Positions 1 to 9,731 of a stretch of DNA of 46,936 nucleotides are shown here, in pieces (the stretch's first letter is position 1; each line of letters opens with the position of its first letter). The translations under genes and the position numbers were made by a program. Source of the stretch: JAWKOK01 sp963765875 (lineage in GTDB: Bacteria > Chloroflexota > Anaerolineae > Caldilineales > Caldilineaceae); assembly GCA_963765875.1 (NCBI GenBank), contig CAVXYK010000016.1:1-46936 (forward strand), written 5' to 3'. Below the pieces are notes generated by a model. It was not told the origin of the DNA, did no database searches, and worked only from the letters and a program-made list of their open reading frames with translations.

Positions 1-143
1 AGTCCAACAGCGATGCCAACGTACTGTTCGCAGGACAGACTGAGTGCCGGCGACACCACCATCCGTATCCCTCTTCAAGAGGATATCGGCTAAACGGCGT
101 ATACGTTTGTCCCGTTCCCGTTCGATAGCGTGCCGCAACGCCT

Positions 144-821
144 TCACTGCCAGGCTCGATTTGCCTGTGCCTGCAGGGCCAAAGCATCCTGCTGCGCGGT
201 AGGCAGAACGAGACGATGAGCGACTGGTCGTTGTTCGATCGTGAACGAACCATCTCCGCAGCGATTAACGCCCGATCAGCCACCTCTGAGCCGTCGTAGA
301 CGACAGCCATCGGCGCGGCCAAATGAGTGCCCTCTTTACAATCAGCGCCAGACCAAATCGTTCGGCAAAATGCCACGCACGGTCGATCCCACTCGACCGT
401 GCCTGTAAGCGACCATCCCGTTTCCCCAGGACAAGCAAATCGGCCTCTGCAGATGCGGCAGACCTCGGGCAGACTCGCCCTCGAACAGTGCGGAAGGACC
501 CTATCGGATGGGTGCGCTGGGTTGCCAACGTGAAAACACGACGGGGCGAGGCCTGTCCCCGAATTGGCGTTCCAGATCGACATGATTAATGTGTCGACAA
601 GTCGCCGAAAAGTGACCGACCTCCTGGACAAATGGCAGATCGGCTAGCCGTAGCAGATTCTCGTCCTCAACATAGATGCCGGTGAGTTCAGCGTTAAAGC
701 GCGCCGCCAGGTTGACAGCAGCTTCTACGGCGGCCCGACTATCCGATGAAGCGTCCAGGGCAACGAGGATGCGCTGATGGTCAGCGTCTCTCGATTTTCG
801 CTCACGCTCTCGTCTCCTCAT
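144..821 (-). pseudogene. Broken universal stress protein (UspA family)
   Basis: The first 60 or so residues (821 downward) are a normal UspA start, with ILVALDASSDSRAAVEAA and a following LTGIYVEDENLLRLADLP segment. The frame then fails near 530. A second frame (528-265) carries EADLLVLGKR, the usual end of the first Usp half. A third carries MAVVYDGSEVADRAL (about 318 downward), the usual start of the second half, and a fourth carries a plausible continuation to a stop at 144. At least three frameshifts are needed to join them. The start ATG overlaps the stop of the upstream protease gene (ATGA at 818-821), so the two were one transcriptional unit. Either the gene is decayed or this contig end is badly sequenced. 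Anything left of 144 is unassigned. Confidence 0.7.
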
Positions 822-3247
822 TTTGATTGCGTTGCCCTTGCCTGCATCGCTGAAGGCCTGGCGGTTTCGGCCAGTTCCGCCAAGCGCTCCTTTACCTGGA
901 AGTTGACGCTCCCCTCGGGATAGTCGCCATCCTCGTCCGGTTCACCGGCAGGCAGACCGGTGAGGATCTCGATGCCCTGGTCGACCGTTTCCACTGCATA
1001 GACATGGAACTGGCCTGCCTCCACAGCCTCGACCACGTCCTGGCGCAACATCAGATGTTGGACATTCGACGCGGGAATCAGCACGCCCTGTTCGCCAGTC
1101 AGCCCTCGTTCAACGCAGATGTCGAAAAAGCCCTCGATCTTCTCGTTCACGCCGCCGATGGCCTGGACCTTGCCATACTGGTTGACCGATCCCGTGACGG
1201 CCAGCGCCTGGCGGATGGGGATCTCGGCAATGGCCGATAGCAGTGCGTAGAGTTCGGCCGACGAGGCGCTGTCGCCGTCGACGCCGCCATAGGACTGCTC
1301 GAAGACCAGGCTGGCCGAGAGGGAGAGTGGTTGCTCGCCGGCATAGCGCGCACCCAGAAGCCCGGAGAGGATGAGCACACCCTTGGAATGGAGCGGACCG
1401 CCCAGATCTACCTCGCGTTCGATGTCGAGCACATCGCCCCTGCCCAGCCGGACCCGTGCAGTAATACGGCTCGGCCGTCCGAAGGCAAAGTTGCCCAGTC
1501 CAATGACCGAAAGCCCGTTGACCTGGCCCACTGCTTCGCCCTCTGTGTCGATGAGCACCACATCGCGGTGGATCGCCTCTTGCATCCGCTCGCGAATGCG
1601 GTCCGCCCGGTAGATCTGGGCGTCAATGGCCTGCTGCACGTCAGCGTCTCCGACTATATCACGGCCGGCCTCTCCGGCCCAGTAGTCCGCTTCTCTCAGC
1701 AGATCCGCCACGCTATGGGTGTGGGTTGAGAGCCTTTCCGCATCGCCGACGGTTCGGGCGCTGCGTTCGATGATGCGGGCGACGGCCATTCGGTCGAAAG
1801 GTCGCAATTCCTCTTGACGCACCACCGTGGCGATCAGACGCGCATAGAGATGCTGGCTCTCATCATCGCGCTCCATACGTTCGCTGAAATCAGCCTCGAC
1901 CTTGAAAAGATCGGCAAAGTCCATATCGAGTTGGTAGAGCATATGGTAGAGTTGAGGCTCACCGTAGAGCGCCACCTTGACCTGCAACGGAATTGGGTCC
2001 GGCTCCAGCGAAATCGTGCTGATCAGGCTCAAGGTCTGCCCTAGAGATTCAATACGGATCTCGCCGGTTTGCAACACTCGTTTGAGAGACTCCCAGGCGT
2101 AGGGTTGGATCAAGACCTTGCGCGCATCCAGGATCAGGTAGCCGCCATTGGCTTTGTGAAGTGCACCCGGCTTGATCAGGTTGAAATCGGTCAGCAGCGC
2201 GCCCATTTGGGCTCGATGTTCGACGCGGCCTACCAGATTTTGGTGCGTGGGATTGTCCTCATAGATCACCGGCGCGCCGGTCGCCTTGCTGTGATCGACC
2301 AGCAGATTGACCTGATAGCGACGTGCCAGCGGCGAGCCCCCATCCGATTCTTGAGCGGTGCGCAACATGGCCGGCACATTGGATTCCTCCTGATCTGCCT
2401 CCAGGAAGTTGCGTGCATTCTCTACGATGTCATTCTCGACCGCATCTATATGTGCCACAACATCGTCGTGATCGCTGTACTTCTGACGCAGTTCGTCAAT
2501 CAGCCCGCCAATGGCGAAAGCCGCCATCTCCCGGTTCAGTTGCTTGAGCTTGTCCTGGCTATCTCTTTGCCAGCCGGGTACCTGTTGCACGATTTTTTGC
2601 AGCTCTCCCTGGAGCGTCTCCACTTCGGCTTCCAACTGCTTGCGCGCTTCTTCCGAGAGTTCCTGGATCTCTTCCGGAGAGAGAACCTGGCCATCCTTGA
2701 TCGGCGCAAAAACCAACCCGGACGGCGTCCGCAGCAGGCCTACGTCCTTTTCCTCCGCCTGTTCCCGTACGACCTGGAAAGCCTGGGACTGCCGCTCTTG
2801 AAACTCCTCGTTGATGGTCTGGCGGCGCGCCTGATATTCTTCACTCTCAAACGTGGCAGAGAGCGCGTTGTGAAGCCCTTCGATCAGTTCGTTCATGTCA
2901 TCGCGAAAGGTCGTGCCCAGGCCTGCAGGGAGGTGGATACTTTTCGGTTTATGGCGATCCTCAAAGTTGTTGACGTAACACCAGTCATCGGGTGCTTTTT
3001 CGGTGGCCGCACGCTGTTCAAAATAGCCACGGATCACCTGCCGCTTTCCGATTCCTGTCGGCCCCAGTGCAAAGATATTGTAGCCGTCCTGGGCCATGCC
3101 GATGCCGAACTGCATGGCCGCAGCCGCCCGCGGTTGGCCGAGCATGTCGGTCAGATCTGCCAGATCATCGGTCGTCTTGAAGTTCAGTTGTTGCAAATCG
3201 GTGTGCCGATAGAGTTTGTCCGCTGAAAGCTCGCCGTTCACGGCCAT
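818..3247 (-). CDS. Lon-like ATP-dependent protease (AAA+ plus S16 protease domain)
   Basis: This 809-residue cytoplasmic AAA+ protease resembles the LonB/archaeal-type single-chain Lon proteins (AAA_32 family) rather than classical LonA, because it lacks the LonA N-terminal substrate domain. A Walker A-like motif GPTGIGKR lies at residues 62-69. The C-terminal S16 domain has the catalytic serine in GVDGDSASS (S660) and the lysine in GGVNEKIEG (K703). The 43-residue spacing equals that of E. coli Lon (S679/K722), so the dyad is intact. The middle region (about 190-270) is rich in Glu, Gln and Lys and looks like a coiled-coil insertion. The start at 3247 has a good ribosome site (AAGGAGA about 8 bases upstream). 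It is followed with a 4-base overlap by the broken UspA gene, suggesting a stress-related operon. Confidence 0.92.
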   Translation of the reverse strand: MAVNGELSADKLYRHTDLQQLNFKTTDDLADLTDMLGQPRAAAAMQFGIGMAQDGYNIFALGPTGIGKRQVIRGYFEQRAATEKAPDDWCYVNNFEDRHKPKSIHLPAGLGTTFRDDMNELIEGLHNALSATFESEEYQARRQTINEEFQERQSQAFQVVREQAEEKDVGLLRTPSGLVFAPIKDGQVLSPEEIQELSEEARKQLEAEVETLQGELQKIVQQVPGWQRDSQDKLKQLNREMAAFAIGGLIDELRQKYSDHDDVVAHIDAVENDIVENARNFLEADQEESNVPAMLRTAQESDGGSPLARRYQVNLLVDHSKATGAPVIYEDNPTHQNLVGRVEHRAQMGALLTDFNLIKPGALHKANGGYLILDARKVLIQPYAWESLKRVLQTGEIRIESLGQTLSLISTISLEPDPIPLQVKVALYGEPQLYHMLYQLDMDFADLFKVEADFSERMERDDESQHLYARLIATVVRQEELRPFDRMAVARIIERSARTVGDAERLSTHTHSVADLLREADYWAGEAGRDIVGDADVQQAIDAQIYRADRIRERMQEAIHRDVVLIDTEGEAVGQVNGLSVIGLGNFAFGRPSRITARVRLGRGDVLDIEREVDLGGPLHSKGVLILSGLLGARYAGEQPLSLSASLVFEQSYGGVDGDSASSAELYALLSAIAEIPIRQALAVTGSVNQYGKVQAIGGVNEKIEGFFDICVERGLTGEQGVLIPASNVQHLMLRQDVVEAVEAGQFHVYAVETVDQGIEILTGLPAGEPDEDGDYPEGSVNFQVKERLAELAETARPSAMQARATQSK

Positions 3248-3697
3248 CTTCTGTTATCTCCTTGCGTCAAGTTCGCGCGTTACGAAAAAATGGATGAGTC
3301 CCTGTGGCTGATGCCCGATACCTATACTATGTTTCAGCATGCGCTAATTCGGCAAACGACACAAGTCATTGAGGAAGTCGTCATTGCCACTCTTCAAATG
3401 ATCGAAACTCCAGGCACTGGGCGATGATTGCACGCTGCACCCGAATCCGGCTCGTACGCTGAATGAAGACGTGGCAAGGGAGTCGGCTGAGAGGAATTGT
3501 GGGAACGATTCAGGTCATGGTGAGATAGGATACGGATGACGTAGATTTATCCGAATTTCCAAGGATTCGTTTGGGTAAATCCTTGGACATTTGCCCGATC
3601 AGTGTGATCCGTGTCCTATCTGGTCAGTGGCTGAACCGGTATGAATTGTAGGCATCTTGATCGGTTTCAGGAACGCTTTGCCCAGGACGTGCTGTCT
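3248..3697. other. 450-bp non-coding spacer
   Basis: No credible gene was found between the VanW gene end and the Lon-like gene start. The only clear structure is a perfect 10-bp hairpin at 3558-3587. No convincing promoter was identified for the protease, although a TATAGG-like -10 could lie around 3325-3330 on the minus strand. Confidence 0.5.
3558..3587. repeat. Perfect hairpin, 10-bp stem
   Basis: TCCAAGGATT at 3558-3567 is the exact reverse complement of AATCCTTGGA at 3578-3587, with a 10-base loop. It lies about 110 bases past the VanW stop on the minus strand and has no T-tract, so it is a weak terminator candidate or a regulator site. Confidence 0.5.
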
Positions 3698-5477
3698 CTA
3701 TCCGTCTGAATCGGAATCGGGCTCTTCAGGAATATCCGTGCCCGGTCCCACCAGATAAAGAGCGTTCCAGGGCTGATAGTAGCTGGTGATGGTATCAGTG
3801 CGCGTGGTGCCGTCTTCGACGATGGTGCGCTCGACCTGGACAGTCATGCCTTCCTTGGGCCATTCGACCTGCTGCTGCTCGCCAAATGCCAGCTCGTCAT
3901 CGATCTGATAGACCGGCGCCGCGGGGTCCTGTCGCTCGGTCACCACAGGGTCGGCGATAGTGACTAGACGATCCGGGCGCGTGCCATAGAGGTTGAAGGT
4001 GATGGCGCCGCCGACGCTATCCACCACGGGGTCGATGACCATGTAGGCGTCGGTGTCGTTGCGGAAGCGAAAGTCGACGGTTGGCGTGTAGATGGTGGCG
4101 TCCAGATCCCGGCTCGCCGTACCAATCCACTACATAGCCGTGATTGTAGCGCTCCTCAATCGGCAACCCCCCTGCGTAGGCCGCCCGGAAAATAGTCGTG
4201 CTGACCTGGCAGACGCCGCCGCCTACGCCCACAGCCGTGCGATCGCCCCAGATAATCAGCGAATCCTCAAAACCGTTGGCCGCGGTGACATCTTCAACAA
4301 AACGATTGAAACTGAAGCTCTTGCCAGGCGGGATGACCACGCCTTCAAATTTTTCAGCGGCGACCTCAATGTTGCGCACACGCGCAGCGCTGCTGCCTGC
4401 AAAGTAGCTGGTGCCCGATGCGACCAATTCGCGGATGCCCATCTCGGCAATGCGTGCGCTGTCGACGGCGGGCGGGATCTCGGTCAGAGCCAATGCAGCC
4501 TCGTTTGCGCCACTTGCCAGCGCCGTTTCGACGGCGACCATGGTGGCTTCGATGTCGAGTTGACGTCCCGCCTGGCTCGACCGCAGCACTGTGACGCCGC
4601 CGGTGGCCGGGTTGAAGCGCAGCCGGGCATCTCGTGGCGTGATCTCATATTGCCCGGCCAGCAGTTGCAGATGATCACGCAGCGCGTCCTCGTCGATCTT
4701 CAGCGGTTCCTGCGTGAAGATAATCGCCTCAAGCTGCTCCGGATCAAGTGCAGTTTCGATGCCGAAGATCGGATCCCTCAAGAGCAGCGGCTCCGGCATC
4801 TTTCTTGCAAACGTTTCCAGTGGCGTGCTCTGCACAGCGGCTGGTTCCGGCTCCGGCAGGGCCACCGATACCAGTGGCAATTCGATTAGACCTGTCTGAC
4901 TCGGATTCTGCAATCTGTCTAGCGCTTGCCACAGCGTCGCCTCGATGTCTACGTCCACCATCGGCCCGTCTGAGGACGATGCATTGTCACCTCGAACCTG
5001 GTTGGCGATTTCGCTGAGCGCTTGCCGCACCGGAGCGACCTCGTACGTTGCCTGGGGAATCATATCGTAGCCGCGCACCGCCAATCGAAGCTGTTGTGCC
5101 AGCCGCTTCGACAGATCGCCTTCGCGGCCAAGCAGATAGGCTTGATTGACCGCGTCAATGGGTTCCCATTGTGCGTTGAGCGCCTCGGCCGGCAATGGAA
5201 AACGTTGGGTGTCCAAATAGACCGTGACCGGCGGCGTCGGATAGCCCGAGAGACTGCCTTCAAGCGTGCCAACGGCTTCGGCGCGGGTCATTCCCCCGAC
5301 AGGAACACCAACTATCTGGACGCCGCTAAAGATGCGATTGGCATGCCAGAATTGCCAGACAAGCAGCATTGCCAGCAGCGTCAGGACCAGAAGTCCGGAG
5401 AAGATGGCGACGAAATCCAGCGGCGTCTGCCGAATTTTCGAAGGTGTAGATGCTCTGGTTTGAAGATGATTCTGCAT
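3698..5477 (-). CDS. VanW-family, G5-like cell-envelope protein (one frameshift)
   Basis: Two reading frames, 5477-4017 and 4042-3698, join into one protein of about 593 residues. The N-terminus is cytoplasmic with a single membrane anchor at about residues 21-43, followed by FSGVQIVGVPVGGMTRAEAV, typical of the YoaR-like domains that precede VanW. The VanW core is clear from GVGVGGGVCQVSTTIFRAAYAG. The frame breaks just after WYGEPG, near 4105-4112; in the next frame the protein continues LDATIYTPTVDFRFRNDTDA, exactly what VanW needs. The C-terminal 80 residues (VERTIVEDGTTRT, then YQPWNALYLVGPGT) resemble a G5 domain, often found on peptidoglycan- or glycan-binding proteins. It is last in the metG operon, 50 bases after the DUF2142 gene. 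The single break may be a sequencing error. Confidence 0.85.
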
Positions 5478-5487
5478 AGAGATCCGG

Positions 5488-5535
5488 TTCGATTCTCAAC
5501 TACTTCGATTCTTACCCATTTCGATTCTTACCCAC
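5488..5535. repeat. Three tandem 16-bp repeats
   Basis: TTCGATTCT recurs at 5488, 5504 and 5520 with an exact 16-base period. The second and third units also share TTACCCA. The array fills the gap between the DUF2142 stop and the VanW start and covers the DUF2142 stop codon (5528-5530). Confidence 0.75.
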
Positions 5536-7252
5536 CAAGTTGGGGTTGAATATAGAGCCACGGAATGGCCAAATTGAGCAGTATTAGCAGCAGGAAGGGG
5601 AGAGCCCAAGCCAACAGCCGTAGCGCCCTGACAGGTCGGACAACCCAATGGCTCTGCATGAATCGGCGAAACCAGCGGGGAAGCCACTCAATATTAGACA
5701 GTTTGACGCCGGACAACAGTAAGGGCTGTAACAGTAGGAACAGGGCGATCAGCCCAATGATCAGGATTGTCCACTTTTCCAACGTGTTGTTCACGATGCC
5801 TGTGATCGCCAGCGATGCCGTCAATACCGCAGCCAGTAGGCCGGTGATCCAGCCCTGGAGCGGATGTAGCACCTCTCGCCATCCCAAAGCAACGACTGTG
5901 CTGATGGGCAACAACCCCCAGAATAGATAGCGTCCTTGATGCTGTACAAACTTGAAGTTGTAGCCTACGTAGGAGGTCACAACGGCCAGCAAGATGATGC
6001 CTAGCAGAACGAGGACTGCAACCTGAAAGAGATCCATGTCAGTGTCCGGTGGTCCGGAAATCAGCCGAACCACGGCCCACAACAGGCCGGCAAAGATGAC
6101 GCCGGTAAAGACGAGCAGCGCCAGATAGATGCGAGTGTCCATGAAGACGCCCATCCAGCCGAAGACGCCCCAAAAGCTCTGAAAAGTGAATCGGAAGGCT
6201 CGTTCGCCAAATTCGACCCATCCGAAATTGGCGATCCAATCAGACGTGCGCGGCTGGCCCAGCACAACGCTGTCATGCCAGTTGAGGCCCAGAAAATCCC
6301 AGCGCCCATAGAGCCAGATGTTACGCAGCCAGAGAGGAAGACCAAGCAACAAGGCCGGGACCAGAGTCCATAGCGAGAACCGGATGCTTCGCCGGAAATC
6401 GTGCCATGATTGAAGATGAAGCGATTGCCCTACTCTCGGTTGCAGCCAGCCGACCAGGACGACTGCCATAAGACTGATCGGCAGCAACATGTACGCGTAG
6501 ATCTTGGTCAGGAGCCCCAGGCCAAGCAATAGACCCAGGACCATCAGGTGGCGGATCTGCCGTTCGTCGCTCAATTTCGCCTTGCCATAAAACTGATCGC
6601 GCATCCATTGCAACAGCACAAGCATCGATCCCAAAATCAAGAGCGCAGCCAGACCATCATTGTTGAGGGCCGCAGTCATGGCTACATGCATTGGCAGCGT
6701 CGCTGCAAAGGCGACGGCCCCGGTCGCCAACAGGGTCTTGTGCGGGAAGACCAAGATCACGCATTGGTAGAGCAGGATCAAACTGATGGCGCCGAGTAGT
6801 ACATTGTAGAGTCGAAGCGCCAGTAGACTCCCATTGGTCGCCCAGAATACGGGCGTCGCCATCAAATAGTACAGAGGAGGTTGGTAGGATTCGTAGCGCA
6901 GACCTGAGGTAGGGATCTTCGGCGCAAAACGGGTTGCCAGCAGCATTTCGAGCAACGATTGATCGTAGTCGCCCTGATGCAAAACCGGAAGGGAGCCATA
7001 CTCGGCAATATGGGCGATGTAGTTGTAGTGGGCGGGTTCATCCGGACTCTGCCAAGCTGGCGTGGTCGTCGCGTAGAAGAACGCGGTCACCAGATATGCG
7101 CTGAGGAAAAATATCAGCCATCGGCGCGGTCTGCCGACATAGAGATTATCGAAGTGCGCCAAGCTCCTACCGGCTGACTTGCCGACTGTTGACGGCGAAC
7201 TGCCGATGGAGTCGGCTGTTTTTGATGGGACGGGACCCGAAAGAGCCTGCAT
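5528..7252 (-). CDS. Polytopic membrane protein, DUF2142 / GT39-like glycosyltransferase family
   Basis: This is a 574-residue integral membrane protein with about 11-13 hydrophobic segments. After the first membrane segment comes WQSPDEPAHYNYIAHIAEYG, which has the acidic DEP-H motif typical of DUF2142 and of GT-C fold glycosyltransferases, where the first outer loop carries the catalytic acid. A second hallmark is the short YESYQPPLYYLM segment after it, as in PMT/ArnT-like transferases. The likely role is transfer of a lipid-linked sugar on the outer face of the membrane, but the acceptor cannot be told. It starts 21 bases after the thioesterase gene and precedes the VanW gene, so it belongs to an envelope-related operon. 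Confidence 0.8.
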   Translation of the reverse strand: MQALSGPVPSKTADSIGSSPSTVGKSAGRSLAHFDNLYVGRPRRWLIFFLSAYLVTAFFYATTTPAWQSPDEPAHYNYIAHIAEYGSLPVLHQGDYDQSLLEMLLATRFAPKIPTSGLRYESYQPPLYYLMATPVFWATNGSLLALRLYNVLLGAISLILLYQCVILVFPHKTLLATGAVAFAATLPMHVAMTAALNNDGLAALLILGSMLVLLQWMRDQFYGKAKLSDERQIRHLMVLGLLLGLGLLTKIYAYMLLPISLMAVVLVGWLQPRVGQSLHLQSWHDFRRSIRFSLWTLVPALLLGLPLWLRNIWLYGRWDFLGLNWHDSVVLGQPRTSDWIANFGWVEFGERAFRFTFQSFWGVFGWMGVFMDTRIYLALLVFTGVIFAGLLWAVVRLISGPPDTDMDLFQVAVLVLLGIILLAVVTSYVGYNFKFVQHQGRYLFWGLLPISTVVALGWREVLHPLQGWITGLLAAVLTASLAITGIVNNTLEKWTILIIGLIALFLLLQPLLLSGVKLSNIEWLPRWFRRFMQSHWVVRPVRALRLLAWALPFLLLILLNLAIPWLYIQPQLGG

Positions 7253-7273
7253 GTTATTCCGAACTCAGATCAA

Positions 7274-7726
7274 TCATGATGCTAGATCTATCACGGTGTG
7301 AACAGCTTGACCGATCGCAACCAACTTCTCTGCCTGATTCGTGACATGCGCGCTCAGGAAGAGCTGGCGACGGGTTTGAGCTGTAACGCGCGCTTCGACG
7401 ACAATGAACTGGCTGTCCGGTGTTACAGGTCGCGTAAAAGATGTGTTCAATTGCGTTGTAACACTGGGCGGCGCCACTAGATAGACCAATGGCCCAATCG
7501 TGTTGTCGATGGCGGCGACAATGAAGCCGCCCTGCATCATCTTCATGGGATTCTGGTAGCGTTCCAGAACCGGGAAGCGTACGGTCAACGATTGACCCGG
7601 CTCAAAGGCCACGATCTCAGCTTCCATGTCGACGAAACTCTTGGGCGGCAACTCGAGTTCCACACCGTCGGGGATCTGCTGATGCATGGCCTGCATCAGC
7701 AGATCGTTCAAGTTCCCGTCGCTCAT
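7274..7726 (-). CDS. Hotdog-fold thioesterase (PaaI-like)
   Basis: This 150-residue protein has the single hotdog domain of the 4HBT/PaaI acyl-CoA thioesterase group. The diagnostic stretch is NPMKMMQGGFIVAAIDNTIG (about residues 59-78), corresponding to the helix-forming HGG-type segment with the catalytic Asp/Asn region. LNTSFTRPV is the second strand signature. The enzyme probably hydrolyses a small acyl-CoA thioester in the cytoplasm; the substrate is unknown. Its ATG overlaps the metG stop (ATGA at 7723-7726), so translation is probably coupled. Length is normal for the family. Confidence 0.85.
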   Translation of the reverse strand: MSDGNLNDLLMQAMHQQIPDGVELELPPKSFVDMEAEIVAFEPGQSLTVRFPVLERYQNPMKMMQGGFIVAAIDNTIGPLVYLVAPPSVTTQLNTSFTRPVTPDSQFIVVEARVTAQTRRQLFLSAHVTNQAEKLVAIGQAVHTVIDLAS

Positions 7727-9517
7727 CCAATTTCCTCAAGCTTTTGGGCCATGGTCTCTTCATCCAGCTTGACGAAGAGCGGGCTCGGCTTGTTCATGGC
7801 TTGTCCAGCAGGCAGCACCGTTGCTTCCCAGCGACCGGCGGCCTCATTCGGATTGTAGCGCAGGACTTGATGCGAGCCGCGTGCATCGTCGACTTCCTGG
7901 GTGTACTGGGTACCGAAGATGCGGTTGATCGTACCCGAGCATCTCGTTCAACTGCTCGCTGGCATGGGGCAGGATGGGGGCCCACAGCAGCTTGAGCCAG
8001 TCGATGGCCTGCAACGCCACATAGACTGCGGTCGCCGCCTCGGCCGGATCTTCTTTGACTAGAGACCATGGCGCACGATCATTCAAATATTGATTGACCC
8101 GTTGGCTCAGCCGGCGCGTCTCGGTCAGCGCCGCCTTGAGCTTAGCGGCGTCATAGAGCGCACCCACACTCTCGAACCCGCCGCGCACGTCAGCCAACAG
8201 CACTTCATCGATCTCCGAAAGTGCGCCCGGCGTCGGAATGACGCCATCAAAGCGTTTGTAGGCGAAGCCAAGCATACGATTGACGAGGTTCCCCCAAATT
8301 GGCGACCAACTCGTTGTTGACCCGGTCCGTGAAATCCTGCCAGGTAAACTCGACATCGGTGGTCTCCGGCGCCAGCGCGGTGAGCACATAGCGCCAGGCA
8401 TCGGCCTGGAATGCGCCCAGCACGGTATTGATGCCGATGACGCGGCCACGGCTGGTGCTGAACTGCTCGCCGTCCAGGTTGAGATATTCATTGCCCGGCA
8501 CATCGTAGGGCAGATTCAGCTTCTCGCTGCCTTCACTTTGGTCCCCGCGTCATTGTAGCCGAGCAACATGCCCGGCCAAATGATGGTGTGGAAAGGAATA
8601 TTGTCCTTGGCCAGGAAGTTGTAGATGCGGGCATCTGGATTGACGTCAGCGTCCCACCACTCGCGCCATGCATTTTCCTGGCCCGTGACCTTGGACCACT
8701 CAATCGGTGCGCTCAGATAGCCGATGACGGCATCGTACCAGACGTAGATGCGCTTGCCCTCGTAGCCCTCGACAGGGATGGTCACGCCCCAGTTGATGTC
8801 GCGTGTAATGGCCCGGCCGCGTAGTTCCTTGAGTTGAAGCTGGCCGCGTGTGAAGTTGATCACGTTGGGCCGCCAATGCTCCTTGCCCACCTGGATCCAT
8901 TCGAGCAGCGGATCGTTCATCTTGCCCATGTCCAGGAAGAAGTGTTCGGTCGAACGCACCTCAAGCTCGGTGTTGCCGGTCAGCTTGGAGCGAGGTGAGC
9001 CCAACTCCAGCGTGTCGTAGATGCTGCCACAGTTATCGCACTGGTCGCCGCGCGCATCTTCATAGCCGCAGACGGGACAGATTCCCTCCACATAGCGGTC
9101 GGCCAGGAAGCGATCGGCTTTCGGGTCGTAGAGTTGTTTCTGTACATCGGTGTACATGTAGCCGTTTTCCAGATGGCGTAGAAACATCTGTTGCGTGACC
9201 TGCCAGTGGGTTTCCGTATCGGTATGTGTGTACCGATCGAAGGTTAGGCCCATCTTCAAGCAGGCGTCCACGAACATCTCATGGTAGGTGCGAATGATCT
9301 CTTCTGGCGGAACCCCTTCGGCTTCAGCCTTCAGCGTGACGGGCGTTCCATGGGTGTCCGATCCGCTGACCATGAGAACGTCATTGCCGGCCAGGCGTTG
9401 GTAGCGGGCAAAGATGTCGGGCGGCAAATAGGCTCCGGCAATCTGACCGATGTGCTTTTCGCCATTGGCATAGGGCCAGGCGACGCCGACCAGGATCTTT
9501 TTCGGTTGAGATGTCAT
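7723..9517 (-). CDS. metG: Methionyl-tRNA synthetase (three frameshifts)
   Basis: This is the cytoplasmic enzyme that charges tRNA-Met. The N-terminal part (9517-8516) has the class I signature AWPYANGEKHIGQ (HIGH region) and a zinc knuckle CPVCGYEDARGDQCDNCG. The second part has the KMSKS-region variant FSTSRG, in which Thr replaces the second-loop Lys, as in several bacterial MetG subgroups. The third is the anticodon-binding helical bundle (NLVNRMLGFAYKRF, then LLWAPILPHASEQLNEMLG). The end reads NKPSPLFVKLDEE up to the stop at 7723. The frame shifts near 8535, at a run of five C at 8291-8295, and near 7930. Joined, the gene is about 598 codons, a normal length. An essential gene broken three times argues for sequencing error. 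It is the first gene of the operon. Confidence 0.93.
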
Positions 9518-9620
9518 ACTGATATCCGATCGTTTATTGTTGACAAGAAACGAAAAACGAAAAACGAATGCGCCCCATTGTGAATCTCAAAGTGCCGTTT
9601 TGTTGCTCTTTGGTAGAGCG

Positions 9621-9649
9621 ATTATAGCGGTTGACCAGACCAATCGCAA
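9621..9649 (-). promoter_or_regulatory. Sigma70-type promoter for the metG operon
   Basis: On the minus strand TTGCGA (9649-9644) is followed after exactly 17 bases by a perfect TATAAT (9626-9621). It predicts a leader of roughly 95 bases before the metG start at 9517. It is back-to-back with the promoter of the plus-strand gene. Confidence 0.7.
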
Positions 9650-9679
9650 AGACTCAGGAATTCCAAACTTCGCCACAAA

Positions 9680-9688
9680 TGGTATAAT
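9680..9688 (+). promoter_or_regulatory. Extended -10 promoter
   Basis: TGGTATAAT is a perfect extended -10 (TG-N-TATAAT). It lies 43 bases before the ATG at 9732. There is no good -35 box at the right distance, which is usual for extended -10 promoters. Confidence 0.6.
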
Positions 9689-9731
9689 CAACCATCAGTC
9701 AGAGAACAAACCAACTAGGTTAGGATATAGC

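Noticed and set aside
157..180. A Walker A-like GPAGTGKS in a minus-strand frame open to the window edge
   Set aside because: The overlapping frames carry UspA sequence and no AAA or kinase context precedes it; coincidence in a shifted frame is more likely.
2069..3226. A 385-codon plus-strand open frame
   Set aside because: It is antisense to the clear Lon-like protease and shows no recognisable domain; it is a codon-bias shadow.
9631..9688. TTGACC at 9631 as the -35 box for the TATAAT at 9683
   Set aside because: The spacing is 46 bases, far too long; the extended -10 explains the promoter better.
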